From DAIDKA01 sp049792815 (GTDB lineage Bacteria > Pseudomonadota > Gammaproteobacteria > Steroidobacterales > Steroidobacteraceae), in assembly GCA_049792815.1 (NCBI GenBank), contig JBARBG010000109.1:1-57112 (forward strand): DNA of 57,112 nucleotides. Direction: 5' to 3'. Every line of letters starts with the position of its first letter. Positions within the stretch are counted from its first letter, which is position 1. A model generated the notes under the pieces. The model had not been told where the DNA came from. It saw only the letters and a list, made by a program, of their open reading frames with translations, and did no database searches. Shown piece by piece: positions 32,609 to 40,542 of the stretch. Position numbers and translations under genes: made by a program.

Positions 32609-33718
32609 TCACCGCGTTGTTTTGATGAACGCCAGGACCGGGCCTGACACGCCCTTGTCGGGAGTGTCGATGGAGAACACCAGCGACACGTGGCTTTGGC
32701 CTTTTGCAATCAGGTATTTCGGGCAATGCGCGCTGCCGGCCTCGCAGACACTATCGTGCAGCGTCTTGGAAAACGCGAGCAGGGATTTCGGATCCAGTTC
32801 GCCGCTGACGATCAGCAACCTGAATGGCGCTTTCTGTAGCTCCGGCAGGCTCGAGCGGGCCAGCTGCGTTTGGGCGCTGGGCGGCGGGCCCGATGGGGGA
32901 ATGAAATCGGAGCTCAGCGGTGGCCCACCGGGTCCACCGGGCGCAACGCCCGGCAGGGCGCCGTCAGAGCCGGCGGCAGAAGCCATGCCGACCTTGTTCC
33001 CGCAGGTCTTCCCGGCCGCGGCCAGGACATCGCCCGCGGCCAGTGGCGGTACCGTGGCCGGCGCAATGTTGAAGGGCGCTCCCGACATCAGAATGGCGCC
33101 CTTGATGCCGACTCCCCTGGGGCCCCAGAGCTCCGGACGGCCCAGATAGGTTCCCAACGGGATGTTTCCTGCCGAGTGTGCCCAAATGAATATCCGGTCG
33201 GGATTGCCGCCGTAGTCCCCGATATGGGCTTCAACCCACTGCAGCATCGCAGCGATGTCCTTGGCACCACCATCCCAGGTGGTGCTGGCCTTGCGCTGCA
33301 TCAATACACCCACCATGCCGTGCTGGGTCGCAAAGCGGCCGATGTTGTCGTAGAAGGCGTTGGCAGACTTATCCTGAATTTCAATCTTGTTGCCGGCGCC
33401 ACCGGGGACGTACACCAGCACCGTGCGATTCGTGCCGGCCTTCACCGAAAAAACGTCAACAACGTCTTTTGGATCCGGACCAAAGGATTGGTTGCGCGTC
33501 ACCGTGATTCCCGGATAGGGCTGAGGCAACTTGCCCGTGATGTCATTTTTTGGCATCAGCGGCCGGTAGAGCTTCGCGGTGCACACGGGGTCCACGATCG
33601 GCCCGATCTTCACCAGCGCGGACTCGATGTCCGCCGGTGGCTCAGCCCGGCCAATGCTGACCGCGAGCCCCATCACGGCGGCGCCTACGACCCATCGGCT
33701 CTGCAAATAAAGTTTCAT
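32609..33718 (-). CDS. Secreted alpha/beta hydrolase (esterase-like)
   Basis: This 369-residue protein has a signal peptide and an alpha/beta-hydrolase body. A likely oxyanion strand is VLVYVPGGAGN, the nucleophile elbow is AHSAGN (around residue 184), the acid may be Asp in VSGELDP and the base His in GQSHVS near the end. A glycine/proline-rich insertion (GAPGGPGGPP-like) sits between core strands. This is the carboxylesterase/BD-FAE style of hydrolase. It ends 11 bases from the convergent TonB receptor gene. Substrate unknown; periplasmic ester cleavage is the safe reading. Confidence 0.82.
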   Translation of the reverse strand: MKLYLQSRWVVGAAVMGLAVSIGRAEPPADIESALVKIGPIVDPVCTAKLYRPLMPKNDITGKLPQPYPGITVTRNQSFGPDPKDVVDVFSVKAGTNRTVLVYVPGGAGNKIEIQDKSANAFYDNIGRFATQHGMVGVLMQRKASTTWDGGAKDIAAMLQWVEAHIGDYGGNPDRIFIWAHSAGNIPLGTYLGRPELWGPRGVGIKGAILMSGAPFNIAPATVPPLAAGDVLAAAGKTCGNKVGMASAAGSDGALPGVAPGGPGGPPLSSDFIPPSGPPPSAQTQLARSSLPELQKAPFRLLIVSGELDPKSLLAFSKTLHDSVCEAGSAHCPKYLIAKGQSHVSLVFSIDTPDKGVSGPVLAFIKTTR

Positions 33719-33758
33719 GACTGCACTACACGCCTATGCTATTTAAGGGAAGATCCGA

Positions 33759-34799
33759 CTACGGGTCCTTGCCGGGCTTCACGCTGTAACCGGCTTCGCG
33801 CCATGCCTTCATGCCACCGTCCAGGGCCACCGCGCCCTGGAAGCCCATCTGGCGCAAGGTCGCCGTCGCCAGTGTCGAGACCCGGCCGAACTCGCAATAC
33901 GCCAGGATCCGCCGGGTCGGATCCGTGAGTTCTTCGTTGACGCGCAGTTCCAGCTGGCCGCGCGGCAGCAGCCGCGCCCCCGGGATATGGCCGGCTTCAA
34001 AAGCGTCGCGCTCACGCACGTCGAGCACGATGAGTTCATCTTTCCGGCCTTCTACACAGGCCTTGAGCTGTGCCAGTGACATGAACGGCACGATCGCAGC
34101 TGCCTCGGCGAGCATCTGCGTCACCGTTTTGCCGCCGCTCATGTTGGTGCGCAGCGCCTCGGTTACATGCTTGGGCATCGTGAGGTTGAGGTTCTGCATC
34201 ATCTCGATGAAGGCGCCACGGTCTCTTTTCTGAAGCCGCGGATTGTCGGCAAGTTCCTGGCCGATGGTCGAGTGCGACCGGCCCTTGTATTCGTGCGCGG
34301 GGAACACTTTCAGGTCCGGGTCGAGTCGCAGCACGCCTTCGAACAAACTCTCATACAGCGCCGCGGCGTCGCCACTGGGCAGGTCAGTGCGCCCGGTTGC
34401 TCCGATAAGCAGCGTATCACCGGTGAACACACGGTCTTCGACGCACAGACACATGGAATCACCCGTGTGGCCGGGTGTGTACAGAGCCTGGAGTCGCAAC
34501 CGGCCCACGACCAGCAGCTCGCCGCCCTGCAGGCGCAGATCGACGAATGGCGCCGGGCTTGCGCGATGCATGACCACCGGCACGTCGAGCTGGCGCGCCA
34601 GCTGCTGCGTCGCGGTGAAATGATCTGCGTGCGTGTGGGTATCGATGAGATACCGTACGCGCAGACCATCCCTTGCGGCCAACGCGATGTAGCGGTCGAC
34701 TTGGCCGAGTTCCGGGTCGATCAGCGCCGCAGCACAGGTCTCCTCGCAGCCGATGAGATAGGACCGGCAGCCGCCTGAGGCCAGTGCTTCGAATTTCAT
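33759..34799 (-). CDS. MBL-fold persulfide dioxygenase-like protein fused to rhodanese domain
   Basis: This 346-residue protein pairs an ETHE1-type metallo-beta-lactamase domain (1-230) with a rhodanese domain (about 245-340). The metal motif is THTHADH at 54-60, with further ligands in TPGHTGDS and FPAHEY. The rhodanese active Cys is in ILAYCEFGR. Such fusions oxidise glutathione persulfide and move sulfane sulfur to thiosulfate, so the protein probably detoxifies sulfide. A divergent gene 95 bases away encodes a DUF1345 membrane protein. No sulfide:quinone reductase is in view. Confidence 0.9.
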   Translation of the reverse strand: MKFEALASGGCRSYLIGCEETCAAALIDPELGQVDRYIALAARDGLRVRYLIDTHTHADHFTATQQLARQLDVPVVMHRASPAPFVDLRLQGGELLVVGRLRLQALYTPGHTGDSMCLCVEDRVFTGDTLLIGATGRTDLPSGDAAALYESLFEGVLRLDPDLKVFPAHEYKGRSHSTIGQELADNPRLQKRDRGAFIEMMQNLNLTMPKHVTEALRTNMSGGKTVTQMLAEAAAIVPFMSLAQLKACVEGRKDELIVLDVRERDAFEAGHIPGARLLPRGQLELRVNEELTDPTRRILAYCEFGRVSTLATATLRQMGFQGAVALDGGMKAWREAGYSVKPGKDP

Positions 34800-34847
34800 T
34801 ATTCTGTGCTCGTCCGTTCGCAGGCTCGTTTATAGCGCGCGGCAAGT

Positions 34848-34867
34848 TGACTGTCCATTGTCAGTCA
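34848..34867. promoter_or_regulatory. Dyad between persulfide dioxygenase and DUF1345 genes
   Basis: TGACTG and CAGTCA separated by eight bases form a six-base inverted repeat in the 95-base divergent intergenic region. It could bind a dimeric regulator that controls both genes; the arms are short, so chance is possible. Confidence 0.35.
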
Positions 34868-34894
34868 TCTGCTGTAAGTTCATGTACTTAAGCC

Positions 34895-35545
34895 GTGGCA
34901 CGCTCGTCCAAATTGTTTTTCAAACATGCCAAGATCTGGATCGCGGCGGCGGTGGGTCTCGCGGTATGGTTTATTCTGCCGCGGGACTGGACGGCGCTGA
35001 CGCGTGCACTCACGGGGTGGAATGCGGCGGTACTGGTGCTGCTGCCGCTGATCTTTGTGCATCTGAGCGGCCTCAGCGCAGTGCAGCTGCGCGAGCGTTA
35101 CCGGGCCGATGACTCCTCGGCGCCGGTTATCCTGCTGGTGGTCGTCGTCGCGGCGATTCTCAGCATTGCCGGCATCGTCGCCTTCCTACCGACCCTGAAA
35201 GGTGTGGCGCAGTCGCAAAGAATTGCGCACATGTTGCTGGCGACGCTCACGATCTGTGATTCGTGGCTGCTGGTACCCACCATGTTCACCGTGCACTATG
35301 CGGATTTGTTCTACAGCGAAGAGCCGCCGCGTCAGCCGCTTGCGTTTCCGCAAACCCCTGAGCCTCTGTTCTGGGACTTCGCGTACTTTTCCTTCACCAT
35401 CGCGGCCGCCTGCCAGACCTCTGACGTCTCGACCACGCAGTCGGGAATTCGCCGCCTGGTGGCTGCCCAGAGCGTCATCTCGTTCGTTTTCAATCTGGCG
35501 ATACTGGGCTTTGCCATCAATGTGATGGCCGGACTGCTGGGCTGA
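34895..35545 (+). CDS. DUF1345 family membrane protein
   Basis: This 216-residue integral membrane protein has five or so hydrophobic helices. The family pattern is clear: an internal HYADLFYSE, then WDFAYFSFTIAAACQTSDVSTT, and a final SFVFNLAILGFAINVMAGLL helix. DUF1345 proteins are of unknown function. The start is a GTG at 34895 with no clear ribosome site. It is divergent from the persulfide dioxygenase/rhodanese gene and may share regulation with it. Confidence 0.88.
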   Translation: MARSSKLFFKHAKIWIAAAVGLAVWFILPRDWTALTRALTGWNAAVLVLLPLIFVHLSGLSAVQLRERYRADDSSAPVILLVVVVAAILSIAGIVAFLPTLKGVAQSQRIAHMLLATLTICDSWLLVPTMFTVHYADLFYSEEPPRQPLAFPQTPEPLFWDFAYFSFTIAAACQTSDVSTTQSGIRRLVAAQSVISFVFNLAILGFAINVMAGLLG

Positions 35546-35557
35546 CGGCCTTGATGC

Positions 35558-37144
35558 CTATTGCATCTGCGATCTTGAATCGTTGCGCTGGGTCGCCAGC
35601 AGCGAAATGGCGTTGGTCAGGCGGTCGGCCGAAATGGGCTTGACCAGGTGCACCTGAAAGCCGGCCTTGATGGCGTCCGCCCGGTCCTGGGCGCGCGAAA
35701 AGGCAGTCAATGCGATCGCCGGAAGAGTATCGGCGCTGTAGCCTGCGCCGCGCACCGAGCGGATGAACTGATAGCCATCCAGCCGGGCCATGCCGATATC
35801 GCTGACCAGAATGGACGGTGTATTGGTGCGCACCAAGGCCAGCGCCTCGGCACTGTTGGATGCCTCCGCGACGCTGGCGCCGGCCTCCACCAGCACCCGC
35901 GCAACGAAGGCACGGGTGTCGCTGTCATCTTCCACGATGAGTACGTTCACCCCCTTGAGCGAGGCGCCGGTTTCCTCGGAGCGAACCGGAGGCAGTTCCT
36001 GGGTGATGGGCAGACGCAGCGTAAAGCGGGCCCCGTGGCCTTCGCCCGGACTGTGCGCCTTGATGCTGCCGCCGTGAAGATCGACCAGATGCTTCACGAT
36101 GGTAAGGCCGATACCCAGGCCGGCGAAACTCTTGTTGGAACTGGAGTCCTGCTGGCTGAAGCGGTCGAAAAGCCGTGGCAGAAACTGGGGGCTGATGCCG
36201 CAGCCGGTGTCGGTGACCGCTATTTCGTACTCGGCGCCGACCGCACGGCCGTCGACCGTGACGCTGCCGCCCGCCGGGGTGAACTTGATGGCATTGCTCA
36301 CCAGGTTCCAGATGATCTGCTGCAGCCTTGCGTCATCGCCCAGCACCCGCAGGTCGCGGTCCATGATGCGCCACTCCAGTTTGACCTTCTTTGAGATGGC
36401 CAGCGGTGCCACGACGGTGCGGGCTGACTGCAAGGCGATGAGCGGGTAGGTTGCGACGATATCGAGATTCATCTTGCCGAAGCGCATGCCGGCGTAGTCG
36501 AGCAGATCGGCGATGAGGTGCGATTGCAGCCGCGAATTTCGTTCTATGACTTCAAGTCCCTTGAGCATTTCCGGAGGCGTGCCAGGCATGCGCTGCAACA
36601 CACTCACCCAGCCCAGAATCGCGCTCAGCGGATTGCGCAGTTCATGTGACATGGTCGCGAGAAATTCATCTTTTGCCCGATTGAGGCGTTCGGCTTCCTG
36701 ACGCGCCGCCCGCTCCCCGTGGAGCAGCCGTTCGCGTTCGTTCTCGGCGTGGCGCCGCTCGGTGATGTCGGTCGCCATGGCAATGCGCGTGCCGTCTGAA
36801 CTCTCGGCAACAATCTGCCATTCCACTTCGGCCTGGCGTCCAGTGTCGCGCAGCACCGGCAGCGTGCCGCTCCAACGACCGCTCGCCCGCAAGGTCGCGT
36901 TGATTTCACTGCAGGCGTTGCCATCGATGTCGACAAAACTGGCCAGGTTGCGACCGATGAGCTCGGTTTTGCTGAGGCAGGCGATGTCGCAGAACGCGGG
37001 ATTTACGTCAATACAATCCAAACTTGAGTCGAGCAGGGCGATGCCACCGGAAGCGAGTTCGAAAACCGCGCGAAAGCGGTTGTCTGCGCTGGCATCGCTA
37101 TTGATATGTTCCTCACTCAAGACCGGGATTGTGTTTAGAGGCAC
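35558..37144 (-). CDS. PAS-domain hybrid sensor histidine kinase/response regulator
   Basis: This 528-residue cytoplasmic protein contains a PAS domain (about 20-135, with FRAVFELASGGIALLD). A HisKA domain follows with MSHELRNPLSAILGW, then an HATPase_c domain (NLVSNAIKFTPAGG, then DTGCGISPQFLPRLFDRF), and a C-terminal receiver with intact Asp in ILVSDIGMARLDG and Lys in HLVKP. There is no membrane segment, so it senses an internal signal, perhaps redox or energy state. No separate output regulator is adjacent. The start is taken as a GTG at 37144, which is uncertain. Confidence 0.9.
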   Translation of the reverse strand: MPLNTIPVLSEEHINSDASADNRFRAVFELASGGIALLDSSLDCIDVNPAFCDIACLSKTELIGRNLASFVDIDGNACSEINATLRASGRWSGTLPVLRDTGRQAEVEWQIVAESSDGTRIAMATDITERRHAENERERLLHGERAARQEAERLNRAKDEFLATMSHELRNPLSAILGWVSVLQRMPGTPPEMLKGLEVIERNSRLQSHLIADLLDYAGMRFGKMNLDIVATYPLIALQSARTVVAPLAISKKVKLEWRIMDRDLRVLGDDARLQQIIWNLVSNAIKFTPAGGSVTVDGRAVGAEYEIAVTDTGCGISPQFLPRLFDRFSQQDSSSNKSFAGLGIGLTIVKHLVDLHGGSIKAHSPGEGHGARFTLRLPITQELPPVRSEETGASLKGVNVLIVEDDSDTRAFVARVLVEAGASVAEASNSAEALALVRTNTPSILVSDIGMARLDGYQFIRSVRGAGYSADTLPAIALTAFSRAQDRADAIKAGFQVHLVKPISADRLTNAISLLATQRNDSRSQMQ

Positions 37145-37190
37145 GCCTGCACCACGTCAGTCTCGGTTGCATGGCCACGTAGGAGCGCGC

Positions 37191-37355
37191 CTACACATTG
37201 GGCCGCCGACCCAGGATCAAGGTCGCGATGGCCACGACCAGGAATATGACGAACAGGATTTTCGCGACGCCCGCGGCACCGGCGGCGATGCCACCAAATC
37301 CCAGGACCGCTGCCACCAGTGCGATGATGAAAAACACGACGGCGTAGTAAAGCAT
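37191..37355 (-). CDS. DUF1328-type small membrane protein
   Basis: This is a 54-residue protein. It reads MLYYAVVFFIIALVAAVLG, then FGGIAAGAAGVAKILFVIF, ending in RRPNV. This is the DUF1328/YtjA pattern of two hydrophobic helices joined by a glycine-rich turn. AAGGGG lies seven bases before the ATG, and the frame is clean. Proteins of this family are small inner-membrane proteins of unknown function, often stress-induced. Confidence 0.9.
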   Translation of the reverse strand: MLYYAVVFFIIALVAAVLGFGGIAAGAAGVAKILFVIFLVVAIATLILGRRPNV

Positions 37356-37484
37356 TGCAGGCCCCTTGATCCGGTCTCGTGTTGAGGCGGGTTTGGCAAG
37401 GATCAGGTTATTGACCCCGACCTGCCGTGTCAGTCCGGCCCAAGCGGCATGAATCGTAGGGTTAGCCCTACGGCGGCGCGATCT

Positions 37485-38279
37485 TCAGTTCAGGGTCATG
37501 CTGTACGTCATCATCAGGCCGCCGTCCGGGGAGGGCGCGAACGACAGGTTCCAGGCATTTGCCCGCTCCAGGCGCCGATGGGTGGCGAAGCGCCCCGAGG
37601 CAATTCCCAACGCCGCACCGGCCATGGTGTCGGAGAGCCAGTGCTGGTTGCCATGGACCCGCAGAAACGCCGTCGCGCTCGCCATGCCATAGCCCACCAC
37701 GCGCCGGAACCAGCGGTAGTCGTCACTACCGGATTCGGCGAATACCGTGCCCACAGCGAAGGCCGCCGTCGCGTGCAGCGATGGAAATGAGCTGCCCGCA
37801 GCGCGCCAGTCATTGGGGTCGGTGGTCTGGTCGGGGCGCTCGCGGCCGGCTGCGTACTTGAGCGCCTCGGCCGTGACGGAGCTGAACCCCGCAGCCTCGA
37901 GCATGGTGTACGCCTCGGTGTTCGCGAAGGAATCGTTGGTGACCTCCGACACCAGCCACGTTCCCACGACCAGTGACGCCGCGGGGATGGCGTCACGGAT
38001 ACTGTTGCTGTCAGAGCCCGTTAGCCCGGCGGCACCCGCGGGGGCGAAGTGAGCGCGGACCCGGCCGTCGAATCCATGGGCCACCGCAATGGCGGTGAGG
38101 GAGCCGCCGAAAAACAGCCAGTCGGATTCGTCCCAACGCAGGGGCGCCGTGAAATACAGCCGGGTGTCGGTGAGCACATCGCCGAGCGTGAAGTCGTCCG
38201 CCCGGCTCACACTGGGCCGGCCGCACAGCAGCAGGGTGCTTCCCAGCAGGGCAATGGCGGTCCATTTGGAGTATTTCAC
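37485..38279 (-). CDS. PAP2 family phosphatase, membrane-linked
   Basis: This protein of about 264 residues has a signal-type N-terminus and the three PAP2 motifs: KYAAGRERP (motif 1), FPSLHATAAF (motif 2, PSLH rather than PSGH) and RVHGNQHWLSDTMAG (motif 3). It dephosphorylates lipid phosphates such as phosphatidate or undecaprenyl pyrophosphate on the periplasmic side. The start is a GTG at 38279 with AGGAG four bases upstream; a TTG at 38306 has no ribosome site. It is divergent from diacylglycerol kinase, the enzyme that makes phosphatidate from diacylglycerol. Confidence 0.87.
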   Translation of the reverse strand: MKYSKWTAIALLGSTLLLCGRPSVSRADDFTLGDVLTDTRLYFTAPLRWDESDWLFFGGSLTAIAVAHGFDGRVRAHFAPAGAAGLTGSDSNSIRDAIPAASLVVGTWLVSEVTNDSFANTEAYTMLEAAGFSSVTAEALKYAAGRERPDQTTDPNDWRAAGSSFPSLHATAAFAVGTVFAESGSDDYRWFRRVVGYGMASATAFLRVHGNQHWLSDTMAGAALGIASGRFATHRRLERANAWNLSFAPSPDGGLMMTYSMTLN

Positions 38280-38386
38280 CGGACTCCTGGGCGCTGTGTC
38301 GCGCAAAAACTTTGCCCGGTAAAGTAAATGGCGCCAAGGTTCATGGCAAGCGGTTTCGGGCGGGGTTTGCGGCTAGAATCCAGGTC

Positions 38387-38758
38387 ATGAACACGCGCAA
38401 GAATCTCTCATTTGCCAAGCGGCTGGGTTTCGCATTGGCCGGACTGACGCATGCGGTACGCGGCGAGCGCAGCCTGCAGATGCAGCTTGCGGCACTGGTC
38501 GTGGTGGTGGTGGTACTGGCCTATGTGCGGCCGCCGGCGGTGTGGTGGGCGCTGGCCAGTGTGTGTGCGGCGCTGGTTCTGGCAGCGGAGCTGTTCAACA
38601 CCGCGATCGAACACCTTGCCGATCACGTACACCCGGAACTGCATCCGCAGATCCGCATGGTCAAGGACTGCGCCGCGGCCGCCGTGTTGTGCGCCGCCGT
38701 AGGCGCCGTCGGAGTCGCGGTCGCTTTCCTGGTAGAGCTCGCCGGGCATTGGCGCTAG
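38387..38758 (+). CDS. dgkA: Diacylglycerol kinase
   Basis: This 123-residue trimeric membrane kinase of the DgkA family phosphorylates diacylglycerol (or undecaprenol in some bacteria) using ATP. Visible are RGERSLQMQL with the first catalytic-region Glu, the second Glu in AAELFNTAIE, and MVKDCAAAAVL before the last helix. Three hydrophobic helices follow the normal order. I start it at 38387; the frame opens earlier, but those residues are polar and lie in the divergent promoter region. The next gene starts 12 bases after its stop. Confidence 0.9.
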   Translation: MNTRKNLSFAKRLGFALAGLTHAVRGERSLQMQLAALVVVVVVLAYVRPPAVWWALASVCAALVLAAELFNTAIEHLADHVHPELHPQIRMVKDCAAAAVLCAAVGAVGVAVAFLVELAGHWR

Positions 38759-38770
38759 AGTTGCGGCAAC

Positions 38771-39388
38771 GTGGCTGATTTATACAAGGCACTGGCGCAG
38801 ATCCAGGCGATCCGGGGACAGGTCGCGCGCGGCTCGGAATTCCGCGGTTATGGCCCCGAGACGGTCGCGGCCACGGGTCTGCTGGCCATGCTTGCCGCAT
38901 TGCTGCAGGCAGTTGTCGTGAAGAACCCTGCCGGCAACATGCCGGGGTACCTGGCGCTGTGGATTTCAACTGCGGCCCTGGCGGTGCTCGTCACGAGCTT
39001 GCAGACCGTCACCCGGACCCGGCGGGTTCATTCGGGCCTGGCGCGCCAGATGATCTTCGCGGCCGCGGAGTCATTCCTGCCGGCCCTGGCGGCGGGCATG
39101 CTGGTGACGCTGGTGCTGATGCGCAACAGTTCGCAGCCGCTGTGGATGCTTCCCGGGTTATGGCAGATTTTTTACGGACTGGGCATTTTCGCATCCTGCC
39201 GGTTCCTGCCGCGCCAGATGTTCGCCGTGGGGCTATGGTTTTTGGCCACCGGCGCCCTGTGTCTGGCGAACGGCATGGGCGCACACGCCCTGTCGGCCTG
39301 GGAAATGGGGTTTCCGTTCGGGATTGGACAGCTGCTGATCGCCGCGGTGCTCAAATTCGGCTATCGGGAGGCCGACGAGTATGGGTAG
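38771..39388 (+). CDS. Conserved membrane protein of unknown function
   Basis: This 205-residue protein has an amphipathic N-terminus (MADLYKALAQIQAIRGQVARG) and about five hydrophobic segments. It contains FRGYGPETVAATGLLA and a C-terminal WEMGFPFGIGQLLIAAVL. I do not recognise a named domain. It overlaps the downstream winged-helix regulator gene by eight bases, so the two are one unit, and the pair follows diacylglycerol kinase by 12 bases. The start is a GTG. Confidence 0.75.
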   Translation: MADLYKALAQIQAIRGQVARGSEFRGYGPETVAATGLLAMLAALLQAVVVKNPAGNMPGYLALWISTAALAVLVTSLQTVTRTRRVHSGLARQMIFAAAESFLPALAAGMLVTLVLMRNSSQPLWMLPGLWQIFYGLGIFASCRFLPRQMFAVGLWFLATGALCLANGMGAHALSAWEMGFPFGIGQLLIAAVLKFGYREADEYG

Positions 39389-39746
39389 CAGGAAGCCGGC
39401 GCGTCCGGCATTTGCCTATGACGCCCTGGACAGTGTGATCCACGAGCGTGCACGATTGAGCGTGCTCACCTGCCTGGTCACCCACCCGAAGGGCCTGGCC
39501 TTCGCGGACCTGAAGACCATGTGCGCCCTGACCGATGGCAACCTCAGCCGCCATCTGCAGGTGCTGCGCGCCGCGAAGCTGATCGAGATCACCAAGGATG
39601 CCGACCACAGCCCGCATACCTTCTGCCGCATCAGCGCGAACGGGCGCAAGCGCTATCTGGAATATCTCGCGGTGCTGGAGCAGGTGATCCGCGATGTGGT
39701 CGCGGGCGAGAAAGCCGCGCAGGGCGGCGCGCAGGTTCCCGCCTGA
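39381..39746 (+). CDS. Winged-helix transcriptional regulator
   Basis: This 121-residue protein has a winged helix-turn-helix of the HTH_27/MarR-like type: the helix pair ERARLSVLTCLVTH, FADLKTMCALTDGNLSRHLQVLR as the recognition part, and a wing with FCRISANGRKRYLEYL. It probably regulates the operon it belongs to, perhaps in response to the membrane protein encoded just upstream. It overlaps that gene by eight bases. No ligand-binding extension is visible. Confidence 0.85.
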   Translation: MGSRKPARPAFAYDALDSVIHERARLSVLTCLVTHPKGLAFADLKTMCALTDGNLSRHLQVLRAAKLIEITKDADHSPHTFCRISANGRKRYLEYLAVLEQVIRDVVAGEKAAQGGAQVPA

Positions 39747-39756
39747 GACCTGCAAA

Positions 39757-40542
39757 CTAGCCTGTTCCCAGCTTCATACCGTTCAAATGTTCGCGCACCC
39801 CGTCGCGGTGGCCCTCGCTGCTGGTCACCGTGGCGCCGCAGGCCAGCACGAAGATGAAGTCGCCGCGGGGCGTGCGGCTCAGTTGGCGGATGTGACTGAC
39901 GTTGACGAGGCAGGAGCGGCTGATGCGCAGCATGGGTTGGCTGCTCAAGGAGAGCTCCGCCTGCTGCAGGGTGCTGCGGGCGTGGTACTGCTCGCGACCG
40001 ACGGTGAATTTCACGTAGTTGCGATCCCCTTCGACCAGCTCGATGTCGGCGATATTGAGGATGTGCATGCTGCTGCCGGACTCCGCGATGATGCGCGGCG
40101 GGGTGTCGGCCAGCGCCTTCACTTCGCGCTGCAGCTTGGCGACCACCGACCGCAGCGCCTGGCGCCGGTCATCGGGCCCGGCGTCGCCGCGTTTGCGCCG
40201 CACCCGAGCGACCGTGGCTTTGAAGCGCTCGTAGTCGAAGGGTTTGAGCAGGTAGTCGCTGGCGCAGACCTCGAAGGCCTCCAGCGCATAGCGGTCATAG
40301 GCGGTCACGAACACAATGTCCGGCAGGCTCTGCTGATCCAGTGAGCGCGCCAGGGCGATGCCGTTGACGGTATCGATCTGGATGTCCAGAAACAGCAGGT
40401 CCGGCGGGTTGGCCAGTATCGCCGTGAGGGCGCTGCGACCCTCGCCGAACTCTCCGGCGATGTGCAGATCAGGTTCGCGCGCACAGCATTCACGCAGGGT
40501 GCGCCGCGCTGCCGGTTCGTCATCGACGATCATCACCTGCAT
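39757..40542 (-). CDS. LytTR-type response regulator
   Basis: This regulator of about 261 residues has an intact receiver (DDE near residue 8, Asp in LLFLDIQID, Thr in FVTAYD, Lys in LLKPF). A linker follows, then a LytTR DNA-binding domain with DIELVEGDRNYVKF and MLRISRSCLVN. It shares a stop/start overlap (TGATG) with the upstream sensor kinase gene and is its likely partner. It closes the operon, convergent with the winged-helix gene ten bases away. Confidence 0.92.
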   Translation of the reverse strand: MQVMIVDDEPAARRTLRECCAREPDLHIAGEFGEGRSALTAILANPPDLLFLDIQIDTVNGIALARSLDQQSLPDIVFVTAYDRYALEAFEVCASDYLLKPFDYERFKATVARVRRKRGDAGPDDRRQALRSVVAKLQREVKALADTPPRIIAESGSSMHILNIADIELVEGDRNYVKFTVGREQYHARSTLQQAELSLSSQPMLRISRSCLVNVSHIRQLSRTPRGDFIFVLACGATVTSSEGHRDGVREHLNGMKLGTG

